Shown: piece after piece, positions 36,575 to 46,687 of the stretch
How the letters are laid out: every line of letters starts with the position of its first letter
Position numbering within the stretch: the stretch's first letter is position 1
Source: Firmicutes bacterium UBA2116
GTDB taxonomy: Bacteria; Bacillota; Clostridia; Tissierellales; Sedimentibacteraceae
Length of the DNA: 64,000 nucleotides
Reading direction: 5' to 3'
NCBI GenBank assembly: GCA_002331025.1
Contig: DCYG01000027.1
Location: 30,019-94,018 of the forward strand
Position numbers and translations under genes: made by a program
The notes under the pieces: generated by a model
Database searches by the model: none
The model's input: only the letters and a program-made list of their open reading frames with translations
What the model was told of the DNA's origin: nothing

Positions 36575-39181
36575 TTAATTTTTGTATTTTATACCCGAAT
36601 CAGTATCGGCTATTTCCATGGTGTCATCGTAGGCAATATATCTTATGCCCTTTTCGATGAATGTATTTTCCTGACTGTCCTCATAAACTACAAATACTTG
36701 ATTGTCAGCTGATGCCTTTTCTAAAATTTCCTTGAGTATTTTTATTTCTCTTTCGTCGTTGATGCTGTCCATACTGTTGTTCAATGACAGAACCAATATT
36801 TTATCCTTGTAGTTTGCAAGATTCTTTATATTGTTCCACATTGTTGTATTGCTTGCGCTCATAGTTCCGTTGGTAATTATGCCTTCGATAGCAATTATGT
36901 TTCCTTTATCCTTTTGCATTTCGATTTTACCTTCTTTAATTATAAGTTTTTCCGTAAAATCAGAAATTTTACCTGACTTCATTGAATCAACAAATACAGA
37001 TTCCTCACGAAGTCCCAGCTCCTTGTCATTAGGTTCATACATTATCCTTAAGTTGTCAATGTAAATGGTCCCCGTATCCTTTCTTGTTTCGTTTATTTCA
37101 GCAAGATATATGTTTTTCAATGTAACGGGATAGGCTGTTCCGTCCGGAATGTGTGCCTCAACCCACTTCCATCCTGTCCAATCAACCTCGTCAGCAAAAG
37201 TAAGCTTAATCTGATTGTCATAAGCATCAGTAATTCTTGTTCTCAGCCAATGATTCTTACCGTCGCCGTAAACCCACATTCCGATTGCTTTCGGCTTATC
37301 TTCAAGCTTAATTCCTTCCTGATTCTTCCCGAATTCTATAAATGCAATGCTTTGGTCTGTCATATCTGTAAAATCATAATCTAATTTAATCGCACTTGAG
37401 CCCTCTTTTACAAAATCCTTTGTTATAGATATGTTTCCTTTGGAGCCTTCCGGATATAAGTTTAATTTAAGATCATTTAAATCCTCAAAACGGTTCAGTG
37501 TTTTATATCTGTAGCCAACCTTTACAATTATGTGCTTAACGGCACCTTCAAATGAAGCTGTTATTGCGCCAATGTTGCTTACATCTCCTGAAGTGAATAT
37601 TCCGTTTTCAACCATTCCTACTCTGTTTCTGTATGAATAAGAGAGATATTTTGAAGGTATATATGCGGAATTTCCATCCTTGTCTACACCGAGTACGCTT
37701 CCCATTTCATATTTTTCTTCGAAGCCCATAACCAGCAGTTCTTCATTAAATTTAAGTGCAGAAGGCTTATCCAATACGTTTATTTGAACTTCTCCGACAG
37801 CACCGTCTGCCGATGCGGTAATAACTGCTTTTCCGGGTTTTTCGGGAAAGAATACATTGTTTACTACCTTTCCTGCTCCTTCGGGAGATACAGTATATTT
37901 TATATCTGACGGACTGACATCTAAAGGTGTGAAATATTCGTTATAGAATTTAAAGCTTAAGTTTGTTTCAGTGTTGTTAAATATGGATTCATGTTCGGGA
38001 ATTATTTCAATTCTATCTACCCTGTCGCTTGCCGGGGATGTATTAAACACTCCGACGCCTGATGCAATTTTTCTTTCCCTGCCGTCTGAAGGAATATTAA
38101 CAACTGTTATATTGGAATTTTTCAAAAAATCAACACCCATGGTTGTGGAACCTCCGCCATCCATGTTTACTGCATTATAGGCGCCAAGGCTCATCATAAT
38201 TTCTGCAAGTTCGGTTTGCTTAACACCTGTGTAGTCTTTATTTCTCCCGTCAATTGTAACCATTATCATTTCAGTGTTGTCTCTGTTAAAACCAATTGCG
38301 GTTCTTGGGTGTGCACCCAGTACTTCACTGCTTACATCATTTAGCTGACCGTCTTTTACTAAGTAATTTAAAGCACCGTAGGACCAATCAACCTGATCGG
38401 GACTAAAGTCAAGCTCTATATTCAGAGATACGGGTTGTCCCGGTATAAATGACTGCTGTAGCTGCTCCATGGTTGCAGCATTGCTGCTTGCTATAATGTA
38501 CCCGTCATCAGGAATTACTACAGACGGTTGATTTTTTCTGACCTCTGTAACTATATTGTTTTCTACAACAACTTCAACTATGTCCTTGCTTTGAAATCCA
38601 GGTGAAGTTTTATTCCAATCTGATGTTAATATTGTCGGCCCCCATTCTAATGAAGAGGTTTTGTTAAACACTGTTATATCAAATGCAGTTGAATCAGCCG
38701 TGTACAATGCAATTTTAGGATTCCATACGGAAATATTAAGGTCGCCGTTCAGAAGCCTTGAAACAGTGGGATAACCATAGCTGTACGGAAGAGGTGAAGT
38801 TATTACATTTCCGTCCTTAATAAGCGCTCCGTATGTATATGTGGGGTCACCCATATAGAAAAAGTCACCGTTTACTCCTGCTATAGCACCTGAAGATTTA
38901 ATCATAGCGCTTAACGGTGCACGGTTAGAAACTCCGTTTTCATTGTTAATTGGCTCAACATTTGTATATTTATCTGTTAAATCAGCTCTGATAACATTAA
39001 TATTCATCCATCCGATTGAAGTATATCTTTCAATACTTTCGTGGGTAACTCCTGTTGATAACCTTGTTTGACTCGTCAGGTCATAAACATTATAAAGCGA
39101 GTTACCGTATGCGGTAGCATTAAACATTAACGCAATACCGACAGAAAACGCTGCAATTTTTTTAATACTCAAATATCTCAT
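36575..39181 (-). CDS. Secreted phosphodiester glycosidase (NAGPA/DUF2233) family protein
   Basis: About 868 residues. An N-terminal signal peptide (hydrophobic to about ATAYG) is followed by a phosphodiester-glycosidase domain with AIAGVNGDFFYMGDPTYTYG, HPRTAIGFN and VNMDGGGSTTMGV, the family hallmark. Bacterial members remove or trim sugar phosphodiesters in exopolysaccharide or wall polymers. Beta-sandwich regions follow; residues about 560-720 resemble a carbohydrate-binding module (MWVYGDGKNHWLRTRITD, then IYIDNLRI). A ~115-residue tail is unassigned. The start is uncertain: AAAGGA abuts the ATG at 39181, while a TTG at 39172 has better spacing. It is presumably exported and cell-wall-associated. 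Confidence 0.8.
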   Translation of the reverse strand: MRYLSIKKIAAFSVGIALMFNATAYGNSLYNVYDLTSQTRLSTGVTHESIERYTSIGWMNINVIRADLTDKYTNVEPINNENGVSNRAPLSAMIKSSGAIAGVNGDFFYMGDPTYTYGALIKDGNVITSPLPYSYGYPTVSRLLNGDLNISVWNPKIALYTADSTAFDITVFNKTSSLEWGPTILTSDWNKTSPGFQSKDIVEVVVENNIVTEVRKNQPSVVIPDDGYIIASSNAATMEQLQQSFIPGQPVSLNIELDFSPDQVDWSYGALNYLVKDGQLNDVSSEVLGAHPRTAIGFNRDNTEMIMVTIDGRNKDYTGVKQTELAEIMMSLGAYNAVNMDGGGSTTMGVDFLKNSNITVVNIPSDGRERKIASGVGVFNTSPASDRVDRIEIIPEHESIFNNTETNLSFKFYNEYFTPLDVSPSDIKYTVSPEGAGKVVNNVFFPEKPGKAVITASADGAVGEVQINVLDKPSALKFNEELLVMGFEEKYEMGSVLGVDKDGNSAYIPSKYLSYSYRNRVGMVENGIFTSGDVSNIGAITASFEGAVKHIIVKVGYRYKTLNRFEDLNDLKLNLYPEGSKGNISITKDFVKEGSSAIKLDYDFTDMTDQSIAFIEFGKNQEGIKLEDKPKAIGMWVYGDGKNHWLRTRITDAYDNQIKLTFADEVDWTGWKWVEAHIPDGTAYPVTLKNIYLAEINETRKDTGTIYIDNLRIMYEPNDKELGLREESVFVDSMKSGKISDFTEKLIIKEGKIEMQKDKGNIIAIEGIITNGTMSASNTTMWNNIKNLANYKDKILVLSLNNSMDSINDEREIKILKEILEKASADNQVFVVYEDSQENTFIEKGIRYIAYDDTMEIADTDSGIKYKN

Positions 39182-39387
39182 TCCTTTCAATCATAAATTT
39201 AATCTGAACTTATTATAACATATACCTAACAACAAAACATTACAATACTGTTTAATTCATAATAGAAAATTATACTAAAAATGGATTATAACTTTAATAT
39301 AGACGAAAATTCAAATGTCTTTGTTCCAAAATTGTGTATATTAATTATTGTAATTTTACGCAATAGTTGTTAATAAAATAACAATCA

Positions 39388-39416
39388 TTGACAACAAAAA
39401 ATGTATGTGCTATTAT
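39388..39416 (+). promoter_or_regulatory. Promoter of the metK leader
   Basis: -35 TTGACA (39388-39393), 17 bp spacer, -10 TATTAT (39411-39416). The ~200 bp between this and the minus-strand gene shows only a minus-strand TATAAT (39212-39217) that may serve the phosphodiester glycosidase gene. Confidence 0.7.
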
Positions 39417-39430
39417 GATGAAAAAATAAA

Positions 39431-39530
39431 CTCCTTATCAAGAGTGGTGGAGGGACGAGGCCCAATGAAACCCGGCAGCCTGTTAAATCAAGGTGCCAAT
39501 TCCCGCGGAAAATTCCGGTAGATGAGGCAA
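39431..39530 (+). ncRNA. SAM-I (S-box) riboswitch
   Basis: All conserved S-box segments are in order: CTTATCAAGAG, GGTGGAGGGA, CCCAATGAAACCCGGCA, AAGGTGCCAATTCC and the closing GATGAGG, which pairs with CCTTATC to form P1. It lies upstream of metK, the SAM-producing enzyme, so SAM shuts down its own synthesis. Confidence 0.95.
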
Positions 39531-39576
39531 TACATAAAAATGTACCCTCTTCTGCGGAAGAGGTTTATTGCTTTTT
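39527..39576 (+). terminator. SAM riboswitch terminator
   Basis: GCAATA (39527-39532) pairs with TATTGC (39566-39571) outside an inner CCTCTT/AAGAGG stem, followed by TTTTT (39572-39576). It is adjacent to P1, so SAM binding favours termination before metK. Confidence 0.8.
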
Positions 39577-39618
39577 GAAGTTAAAAATATAGTTTATGAT
39601 AAAAGAAAGGGAAAACAT

Positions 39619-40797
39619 ATGAAAAAATGGTTATTTACATCTGAATCGGTTACTGAAGGTCATCCTGACAAAATGTGTGATCAGATTTCAGACGGTATTT
39701 TGGATGCTATATTAGAGCAGGATCCAAACGGAAGGGTTGCATGTGAAACTGTTACTAAGACAGGTTTTGTGCTTGTAGCGGGAGAAATAAGCACAAGCTG
39801 TTATATCGATATACCTAAAATTGTAAGAAGTACTATAAAAGATATCGGTTATGACAACGCAGACTATGGCTTTGATTTTAAAACATGTGCTGTATTCACT
39901 TCAATTGAAGAGCAGTCACAGGATATTGCAATGGGTGTCAATGAAGCAGATGAATACAAAAAAGACAACCTTGATGCGAAGGATATGATTGGTGCGGGAG
40001 ATCAAGGCATGATGTTTGGATTCGCATGTAATGAAACACCTGAATTAATGCCTATGCCAATATCATTGGCACATAAATTAGCGCTCAAATTATCAGAAGT
40101 AAGAAAAAATAAAACCGTAAATTATTTAAGACCTGACGGTAAAACTCAGGTTACGGTTGAATACCATGACAACAAGCCCGTTAGAATTGATACTATCGTA
40201 ATTTCTACACAACACAACCCTGAAGTTGACAGAAAAACAATTGAAAAAGATTTAATAGAATATGTTGTTAAAACAACAGTTCCTGCAGAACTGCTTGATG
40301 AAAATACAAAATATTTTGTTAACCCGACAGGCAGATTCGTAATCGGAGGTCCTCAGGGAGATTCCGGTTTAACAGGAAGAAAGATTATAGTAGACACTTA
40401 TGGAGGATATGCAAGACACGGCGGCGGTGCTTTTTCAGGAAAGGATCCCACAAAAGTTGACCGTTCGGCTGCATATGCTGCAAGGCATATCGCCAAAAAT
40501 GTTGTTGCTGCCGGATTAGCCGACAAATGTGAGGTTGAGCTTGCTTATGCAATAGGAGTTGCCAAACCGGTTTCAATAATGGTTGATACCTTTGGGACAA
40601 ATAAAATTGACAATGAAAAAATAGAGCAGGCAATAATTGAAAATTTTGATTTAAGACCGGCTTCCATAATAGAAAGCTTCGATTTAAGAAGACCTATTTA
40701 CAAGCAGCTTGCCGCTTACGGACACTTTGGAAGAGATGATTTAAATCTTCCTTGGGAACAGACAGACAAGGTTAATGCATTAAAAAAGTATTTATAA
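39619..40797 (+). CDS. metK: S-adenosylmethionine synthetase
   Basis: A 392-residue enzyme making SAM from methionine and ATP. Family blocks are SESVTEGHPDKMCDQISD, the GAGDQGMMFGFA nucleotide loop, and GGAFSGKDPTKVDRSAAY. The ATG at 39619 follows AAAGGG and gives normal length; an earlier ATG at 39568 lies inside the riboswitch terminator and is not used. It is regulated by the SAM-I riboswitch and ends at the terminator at 40815-40849. Confidence 0.97.
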   Translation: MKKWLFTSESVTEGHPDKMCDQISDGILDAILEQDPNGRVACETVTKTGFVLVAGEISTSCYIDIPKIVRSTIKDIGYDNADYGFDFKTCAVFTSIEEQSQDIAMGVNEADEYKKDNLDAKDMIGAGDQGMMFGFACNETPELMPMPISLAHKLALKLSEVRKNKTVNYLRPDGKTQVTVEYHDNKPVRIDTIVISTQHNPEVDRKTIEKDLIEYVVKTTVPAELLDENTKYFVNPTGRFVIGGPQGDSGLTGRKIIVDTYGGYARHGGGAFSGKDPTKVDRSAAYAARHIAKNVVAAGLADKCEVELAYAIGVAKPVSIMVDTFGTNKIDNEKIEQAIIENFDLRPASIIESFDLRRPIYKQLAAYGHFGRDDLNLPWEQTDKVNALKKYL

Positions 40798-40814
40798 ACC
40801 GATGATTAGAACAT

Positions 40815-40849
40815 AAAATAGAGTAAATAGAAATATTTACTCTATTTTT
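40815..40849 (+). terminator. Terminator after metK
   Basis: AAAATAGAGTAAATA pairs with TATTTACTCTATTTT around a GAAA loop, ending in T. Confidence 0.8.
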
Positions 40850-40902
40850 AGCATCTGTTTTTCCTAAGCAGAAGCGAAAGATCAAAGAATTAAGGAGACT
40901 CT

Positions 40903-42357
40903 ATGATTAACAGAAGTTTGGGTATATTGCTTCCTGTAAGTTCTCTTCCGTCTAAGTACGGGATAGGTACTTTTGGTAAAGCGGCGTATAATTTTATAGA
41001 TTTTTTGATTTCATCCGGACAAAAATATTGGCAGGTTCTGCCCTTAGGACCTGTTTCTTTTGGTGATTCACCATATTCGACCTTTTCAGTGTATGCGGGA
41101 AATCCATACTATATAGATTTGGAAATGTTAATTGAAGACGGATTAATAAACGGTGATGACTGTGAGTTGTTAAACTCAGACGGAAATTATGTGGATTATG
41201 AAAAACAGTTTAATCATAGATATAAGGTGCTTTTTAAGGCGTATAAAAATTCAATAAATAAATATTACAAAGAGATAGCAAGGTTTAAAGCTGAAAATAA
41301 TTGGGTAAATGATTATTCCTTGTTTATGGCACTAAAATACAAAAACAATCAGCAGCCATGGTATAAATGGGATGGACATATTAAAAACAGGTATGCAGAA
41401 ATAATCAAAGCAGAAGAGAAAAATTTATCGCAGGAAATTAATTTCTGGGTATTCCTTCAATATTTATTTTATGAGCAGTATTTTAAATTAAAAGAGTATG
41501 CAAATTTAAAAGGAATTTCCATTATAGGTGATATGCCAATTTATGTTGCAAAAGACAGCGTCGAAGCCTGGGTTAACAGAGATTTGTTTGTTACAGATGA
41601 AGCTGGGAACTTTACAATAGTAGCAGGAGTCCCTCCGGATTATTTTTCTTCGGAGGGTCAGCTTTGGGGAAATCCCGTGTACGATTGGGGATATCTTAAA
41701 GAAAATTCATATGAATGGTGGATAGACAGAATAAAATGGTCGCTAAAATTGTATGATGTTGTCAGGATTGATCATTTCCGCGGCTTTGATGAATATTGGG
41801 CGGTGCCTTGCTGCTCTGAAAATGCAATAAAAGGTAAATGGCTTACCGCATACGGAAAGGAGCTTTTTAATAAAGCACTCAAGGATCTAGGCAGCTTAAA
41901 TATTATTGCGGAGGATTTAGGAACTATTACGGACAATGTAATTAAATTGAAGGAAGAATTTAATTTCCCGGGAATGGGAGTTTTACAATTTGCATTCGAT
42001 GGCAATCCCGATAATCCGCATCTGCCTTTGAATTACGCAGAAAATACAGTTGCGTATACGGGTACTCACGATAATGATACATTGAAAGGGTGGTACAATA
42101 AATTAGGTAAACAAAAACAACAAGATATTTTAAAGCAACTAAATATAGACGCAAAATATGAAGGCGAAATAACAGATAAATTAATTCAAAGTGTTATAAA
42201 CAGTAAAGCTGATATTGTTATAATACCCCTTCAGGATTATCTTCACTTGGATTCGGAGGCAAGGATTAATACTCCGTCAACTGTTGGCGGAAATTGGACA
42301 TGGAGAGTTAAAGAAAGCCAACTTACCAAACAAATTTCTAAAAAGATAAAAATCTAA
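40903..42357 (+). CDS. malQ: 4-alpha-glucanotransferase (amylomaltase)
   Basis: A 484-residue GH77 enzyme moving alpha-1,4-glucan segments between maltodextrins and releasing glucose. Signatures are LLPVSSLPSKYGIGTFG at the N-terminus, the nucleophile region VRIDHFRGFDEYWAVP, the acid/base IIAEDLGTI, and YTGTHDNDT. Length is standard. AAGGAG precedes the ATG. It is the only glycogen-related gene on the plus strand and faces the minus-strand glg operon; it would handle limit dextrins made by GlgP. The convergent gap holds two hairpins. Confidence 0.95.
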   Translation: MINRSLGILLPVSSLPSKYGIGTFGKAAYNFIDFLISSGQKYWQVLPLGPVSFGDSPYSTFSVYAGNPYYIDLEMLIEDGLINGDDCELLNSDGNYVDYEKQFNHRYKVLFKAYKNSINKYYKEIARFKAENNWVNDYSLFMALKYKNNQQPWYKWDGHIKNRYAEIIKAEEKNLSQEINFWVFLQYLFYEQYFKLKEYANLKGISIIGDMPIYVAKDSVEAWVNRDLFVTDEAGNFTIVAGVPPDYFSSEGQLWGNPVYDWGYLKENSYEWWIDRIKWSLKLYDVVRIDHFRGFDEYWAVPCCSENAIKGKWLTAYGKELFNKALKDLGSLNIIAEDLGTITDNVIKLKEEFNFPGMGVLQFAFDGNPDNPHLPLNYAENTVAYTGTHDNDTLKGWYNKLGKQKQQDILKQLNIDAKYEGEITDKLIQSVINSKADIVIIPLQDYLHLDSEARINTPSTVGGNWTWRVKESQLTKQISKKIKI

Positions 42358-42393
42358 CCCTATTTTTCAGAAAAAGTTCTGAAAAATAGGGTT
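42356..42393. repeat. Perfect 17 bp inverted repeat after malQ
   Basis: AACCCTATTTTTCAGAA (42356-42372) and its exact complement (42377-42393) enclose only 4 nt. Its left end overlaps the malQ stop. There is no T-run, though the stem itself is AT-rich, so it may still act as a malQ terminator. Confidence 0.6.
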
Positions 42394-42420
42394 AGGGCTT
42401 CTTTCGCATACGCTCGGACT

Positions 42421-42445
42421 GACAAAGTATAAAATATACTTTGTC
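42421..42445. repeat. Second hairpin between malQ and the GH13 gene
   Basis: Perfect 11 bp stem GACAAAGTATA/TATACTTTGTC with a 3 nt loop, 6 bp past the end of the minus-strand gene. No T-run follows on either strand. Together with the previous repeat it fills the convergent gap. Confidence 0.55.
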
Positions 42446-42451
42446 GGCAGC

Positions 42452-44242
42452 CTAAATAGATAATATAATCAGGTATTTATATGGATTTAAATTATATACA
42501 TCACTAATTATATCATTATTATATTTCTTCATGTTTTCTTTAAATTTTAAGGTTATTGTTTCATCAGACAGATTGACTGCAATTATAATCCTGTTTTTTT
42601 TGCTATATCGTTCGAAGACAAATACTTCTTTGTCGTGTACAATGCATTTATATTTTCCTTTTTTAAAGACATTGTTTTTTCTTAAGGACGACAGAAATTT
42701 ATAATGATTTAAAATTTCCGTGTTTTCATTTCCCCAGGGATAGCATAATCTGTTAAAAGGGTCTTCAAAACCCTCCAGACCTGCTTCATCTCCATAATAA
42801 ATACAGGGTATGCCGGGAAGTGTAAATTGCAGCAGGCTTACGATTTTTAACAATTTAATTCCCGCTTTTAATTCATCCTTATTTAATTTATATACGGCTC
42901 TTTCGTTCTTGCTTTCAGGTCTTGATTCATTGCCTAAAACAGTAAGAATTCTTGCCGTATCGTGCGTACCTATTATGTTCATGAGACTGTTTACTGCTTG
43001 TGGAGGATATTTTTCAACTATAAGATTCATAGTTTCATATAAGGTACGGCAATCCTTATTTTTTACATAATGTATTATGGCATCCTTCAAAGGATAATTT
43101 GTTACAGAGTCAAGCTGCTTTCCGCAGAAGTATTCCTTTAAATTGCCGTACGAAAATTTGTTGGCTGCATCTTCCCAGACCTCTCCAACTATGAAGGCAT
43201 CGGGATTGTGAGATTTAACAGACCTCCTTAGAATATTAAGAAAATTATCGGGAAGCTCATCTGCAACATCCAGACGCCAGCCCCTAATTCCTGTATTTTG
43301 CCAGTGCTTTATAACCCCACTTTCACCTGTTATAAAATCAATATAGCTTTTATTTTCTTCTTTTATTTCAGGCAATGTCTTTATTCCCCACCAGCTTACG
43401 TAATCATCCTTCCATTCATTGAAGGTATACCAATCATAATAAGGTGACAGCTTGCTTTGATATGCTCCTTTGGAATTATAGCTGTCATATTTATTAAAAT
43501 AAATGCTGTCATCACCCGTATGGCTGAACACTCCGTCTAAAATCACACTCATACCATATTTCCCGGCTTCCTTGCATAATCGTGAAAGAGTTGCTTCATC
43601 ACCAAACATAGGGTCAATTTTTAAATAGTCACCAACATCATATTTATGATTAGAATATGCCTCAAAAATAGGGGACAAATAAATAGCTGTAACTCCAAGC
43701 TCATTAAGATGGGGTAATTTTTTTATTATTCCTTCTATATTACCGCCGAAAAAATCATTGTTATTGATTTTTCCGTTTTCATCAGGTGTATAATTCGGTA
43801 TACCGCCCCAGTCATTTCTTATAACAAATTTTCTTTTGGTATTTTTGTTTAACAGATTTCCTTTGTAAAATCTATCAACAAATATATGATATATTACTCC
43901 GCCCTTTATCCATTCAGGTGTTTCATAATCCTCGGCATGAACAAGCAGCTCATAGAGGTGCGAAGAATTATTTTCATTAAAAACAAAGGAATAAAAATAA
44001 TGACCATATTCCTTTATTGTAAATATTCCTTCGTATAAATCGTAAGAATTTTCTGTTCCGGTCCAGCTTAATGGTACTTCCTTACAGAAAAGCTTATCAT
44101 AATTATTTCTTTTTTCTATAAGGATTTTTGGATTGCTTGAAAAATTCTTCTTAACATGAATTTTAACAGTTATTTCAGTATTTTCTCTGATTCCTCCCTG
44201 AGGATATCTGAAATCTTCTGATTGATTATCAAAAATATACAT
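42452..44242 (-). CDS. GH13 alpha-glucanase, neopullulanase/cyclomaltodextrinase-like
   Basis: A 596-residue cytoplasmic glycoside hydrolase (no signal peptide). An N-terminal ~115-residue beta domain resembling CBM34 comes before the GH13 barrel (VIYHIFVDRFYKGN). The four GH13 regions are complete: DGVFSH, GWRLDVADE with the nucleophile Asp, GEVWE with the acid Glu, and IGTHDTAR. It likely debranches or trims glycogen-derived dextrins. It is the last gene of the glg operon, 21 bp after glgP, with AGGGGG before its ATG. Exact specificity cannot be read from sequence. Confidence 0.88.
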   Translation of the reverse strand: MYIFDNQSEDFRYPQGGIRENTEITVKIHVKKNFSSNPKILIEKRNNYDKLFCKEVPLSWTGTENSYDLYEGIFTIKEYGHYFYSFVFNENNSSHLYELLVHAEDYETPEWIKGGVIYHIFVDRFYKGNLLNKNTKRKFVIRNDWGGIPNYTPDENGKINNNDFFGGNIEGIIKKLPHLNELGVTAIYLSPIFEAYSNHKYDVGDYLKIDPMFGDEATLSRLCKEAGKYGMSVILDGVFSHTGDDSIYFNKYDSYNSKGAYQSKLSPYYDWYTFNEWKDDYVSWWGIKTLPEIKEENKSYIDFITGESGVIKHWQNTGIRGWRLDVADELPDNFLNILRRSVKSHNPDAFIVGEVWEDAANKFSYGNLKEYFCGKQLDSVTNYPLKDAIIHYVKNKDCRTLYETMNLIVEKYPPQAVNSLMNIIGTHDTARILTVLGNESRPESKNERAVYKLNKDELKAGIKLLKIVSLLQFTLPGIPCIYYGDEAGLEGFEDPFNRLCYPWGNENTEILNHYKFLSSLRKNNVFKKGKYKCIVHDKEVFVFERYSKKNRIIIAVNLSDETITLKFKENMKKYNNDIISDVYNLNPYKYLIILSI

Positions 44243-44263
44243 TTTACCCCCTGAAGTAAGCCT

Positions 44264-46687
44264 CTATATTGATTTAATATTCCATATGTTATCTGCATAC
44301 TCCTTTATAGTCCTGTCTGAGGAAAAAATTCCGGCAGATGCAATATTCACTAAGGACATTTGATTCCACTTTCTTTTGTCATCAAAGTAAACGGAAGATG
44401 CCTTATTATGAGCATCCAAGTAACTGTCAAAGTCAGCAAAACACATGTATGGGTCACCGACCTGAGAGTCTCCTAACAGGTATTTGCTTATGGATTCGAA
44501 AGATTTTGAAGGAATCCCCTTGTTTAAAAAATCTATAATTTTTCTTAACTTTAAGCTTTTCTGATAATAATGTATGGAAGAATAACCTGTTTTCCACAAG
44601 CTTTCCACCTCGTAATCCCTCAATCCGAATAAGAAGAAGTTTTCTTCTCCGACCTGATTAATAATTTCCACATTGGCACCGTCATAGGTTCCGATAGTTA
44701 CGGCTCCGTTAAGCATGAATTTCATGTTTCCGGTTCCGCTGGCTTCTTTACCTGCCAATGAAATTTGTTCACTCAGCTCTCCGGCAGGCATTATTATTTC
44801 AGCTAAGGATACTGAATAATTTTCAACAAAGACCACATTTATATGTTTTTTTATATTTGGATTTTTGTTTATATAATCACTTAATGCAACAATCAGCTGT
44901 ATGATTTCCTTTGCCCTGTAATATCCGGGTGCTGCTTTAGCTGCAAATATAAATGTTTCCGGCTTAATATGAGTTGTATTTCCTTCGTTTATATCGATTA
45001 TAAGGCTTATTATTCTCAGAGCGTTCAGAAGCTGTCTTTTATATTCATGCAGTCTTTTTGCCTGTATGTCAAATATTGAATCAGTATTTACGGATATTTG
45101 ATAAGTATTATAAATAAATTCCGCCAACAGCTTTTTGTTTTCATACTTGATTTCATCTAATTTATGCAAGACCACGTCATCGTCTATATACTTTTTTAAT
45201 TCTGACAGCTTAGATGGATGCTTTGTATAATCGGCACCTATCAAATCATCCAAAAGATTTTTCAACTTAGGGTTGGATTGATTTAACCACCTTCTGTGTG
45301 TTATGCCGTTAGTGACATTCGTGAACTTGTACGGGCTGTATTCATAAAACTTTTTAAAAACAGTTCTTCTTAATATCTCGGAATGAAGCTTTGCAACTCC
45401 GTTGACTGTATGGCTTCCTATTATACATAGATTAGCCATATTTATCTTGTCATATCCGAAAATGGACATTTGCTCAGCCTTGCTAAAGTCGTTATATTTA
45501 GAGCCTGCTTTTTGCAAAAATCTTCTGTTTATTTCGCTTATAATCATAAAAATTCTTGGCAGCTTTGTTTTTACTATGTCTATGTCGAAGGTTTCCAACG
45601 CTTCGGACAATACTGTATGGTTTGTATATGATACGGTATTGACAACAATATACCATGCTTTTTCCCACGAATATCCGTAGCTGTCCATTAAAATACGCAT
45701 AAGTTCAGGAATAATTAATGCAGGATGAGTATCATTTATGTGAATTGCAGCCTTTTCACTTAAATTATCCAAGGTTTTATATTTTTTATAATGCTTTTTT
45801 ACAATTGTCTGTGCCGAAGCCGAAACTAAGAAATATTGCTGTTTCAACCTCAGTATTTTTCCTTCGTAATGATTGTCTGCCGGATACAACACCTTTGATA
45901 TTGCTTCTGCCATGGAGTCCTCAGACAGAGCCCTTATGTAATCACCCTGTGAAAACAAGTTCATATCGATAGAATTCAAGCTTTTTGATTCCCATAGTCT
46001 CAATAAGCTGACCCCGTCTCCGTCGTAGCCGGATATGAACATATCGTATGGTACAGCCTCAATTTCAGTCGGATAATCGTAATGTATCACTAAACCGCTG
46101 GGCGTCCATTCTTCTCTGATTTTACCGTCAAATTTAACTATGACTCTTTCTTCTGTTTTTGCAACAAGCCATACGTCGGATGTTGTGAGCCAGTCATCCG
46201 GCAATTCTGTCTGCCATCCGTCTATGATTTTCTGCTTGAACAGGCCAAATTCGTACTTTATAGAAAATCCGGTTGCAGGATAGCCTTGAGTGGCTAATGA
46301 ATCCATAAAGCAGGATGCTAATCTTCCTAAGCCTCCGTTTCCAAGCCCCGGATCCTTTTCTATTGCATAAAGCTCTTCTAATTTAATATTATATCTTTTT
46401 AAGGCAATTTCTGTTTCGTTTTCAATTTTTAAATTATATAGATTGTTTCTGAGAGATTTACCGACTAAAAATTCCATGCATATGTAGTAAACCTGCTTTT
46501 GCTCGTTCTTGTTTACAAAATTCTTAAATTGATTATGCTTTTTCAGAAGCATATCTCTTATTACAACCGAAAGTGCCCTATAAATTTGAATTGAATTTGC
46601 GCTGCTGGATTCTATGTTCCAATAGCGGGAAATTTCTTCGTCTATCAGTGCGTTGATGTGCTTTGCTTCGATGTTTTTTTCTCGCAT
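44264..46687 (-). CDS. glgP: Glycogen phosphorylase
   Basis: An 807-residue GT35 enzyme releasing glucose-1-phosphate from glycogen. Seen are the DPGLGNGGLGRLASCFMDS block, AIHINDTHPALIIPELMRI, and the pyridoxal-phosphate lysine region SGTGNMKFMLNGAVTIGT. Length is normal. Its ATG shares one base with the glgA stop, and AGGAGA is positioned for it, so it is coupled to glycogen synthase. Having synthesis and breakdown on one message suggests glycogen is cycled rather than only stored. Confidence 0.96.
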   Translation of the reverse strand: MREKNIEAKHINALIDEEISRYWNIESSSANSIQIYRALSVVIRDMLLKKHNQFKNFVNKNEQKQVYYICMEFLVGKSLRNNLYNLKIENETEIALKRYNIKLEELYAIEKDPGLGNGGLGRLASCFMDSLATQGYPATGFSIKYEFGLFKQKIIDGWQTELPDDWLTTSDVWLVAKTEERVIVKFDGKIREEWTPSGLVIHYDYPTEIEAVPYDMFISGYDGDGVSLLRLWESKSLNSIDMNLFSQGDYIRALSEDSMAEAISKVLYPADNHYEGKILRLKQQYFLVSASAQTIVKKHYKKYKTLDNLSEKAAIHINDTHPALIIPELMRILMDSYGYSWEKAWYIVVNTVSYTNHTVLSEALETFDIDIVKTKLPRIFMIISEINRRFLQKAGSKYNDFSKAEQMSIFGYDKINMANLCIIGSHTVNGVAKLHSEILRRTVFKKFYEYSPYKFTNVTNGITHRRWLNQSNPKLKNLLDDLIGADYTKHPSKLSELKKYIDDDVVLHKLDEIKYENKKLLAEFIYNTYQISVNTDSIFDIQAKRLHEYKRQLLNALRIISLIIDINEGNTTHIKPETFIFAAKAAPGYYRAKEIIQLIVALSDYINKNPNIKKHINVVFVENYSVSLAEIIMPAGELSEQISLAGKEASGTGNMKFMLNGAVTIGTYDGANVEIINQVGEENFFLFGLRDYEVESLWKTGYSSIHYYQKSLKLRKIIDFLNKGIPSKSFESISKYLLGDSQVGDPYMCFADFDSYLDAHNKASSVYFDDKRKWNQMSLVNIASAGIFSSDRTIKEYADNIWNIKSI

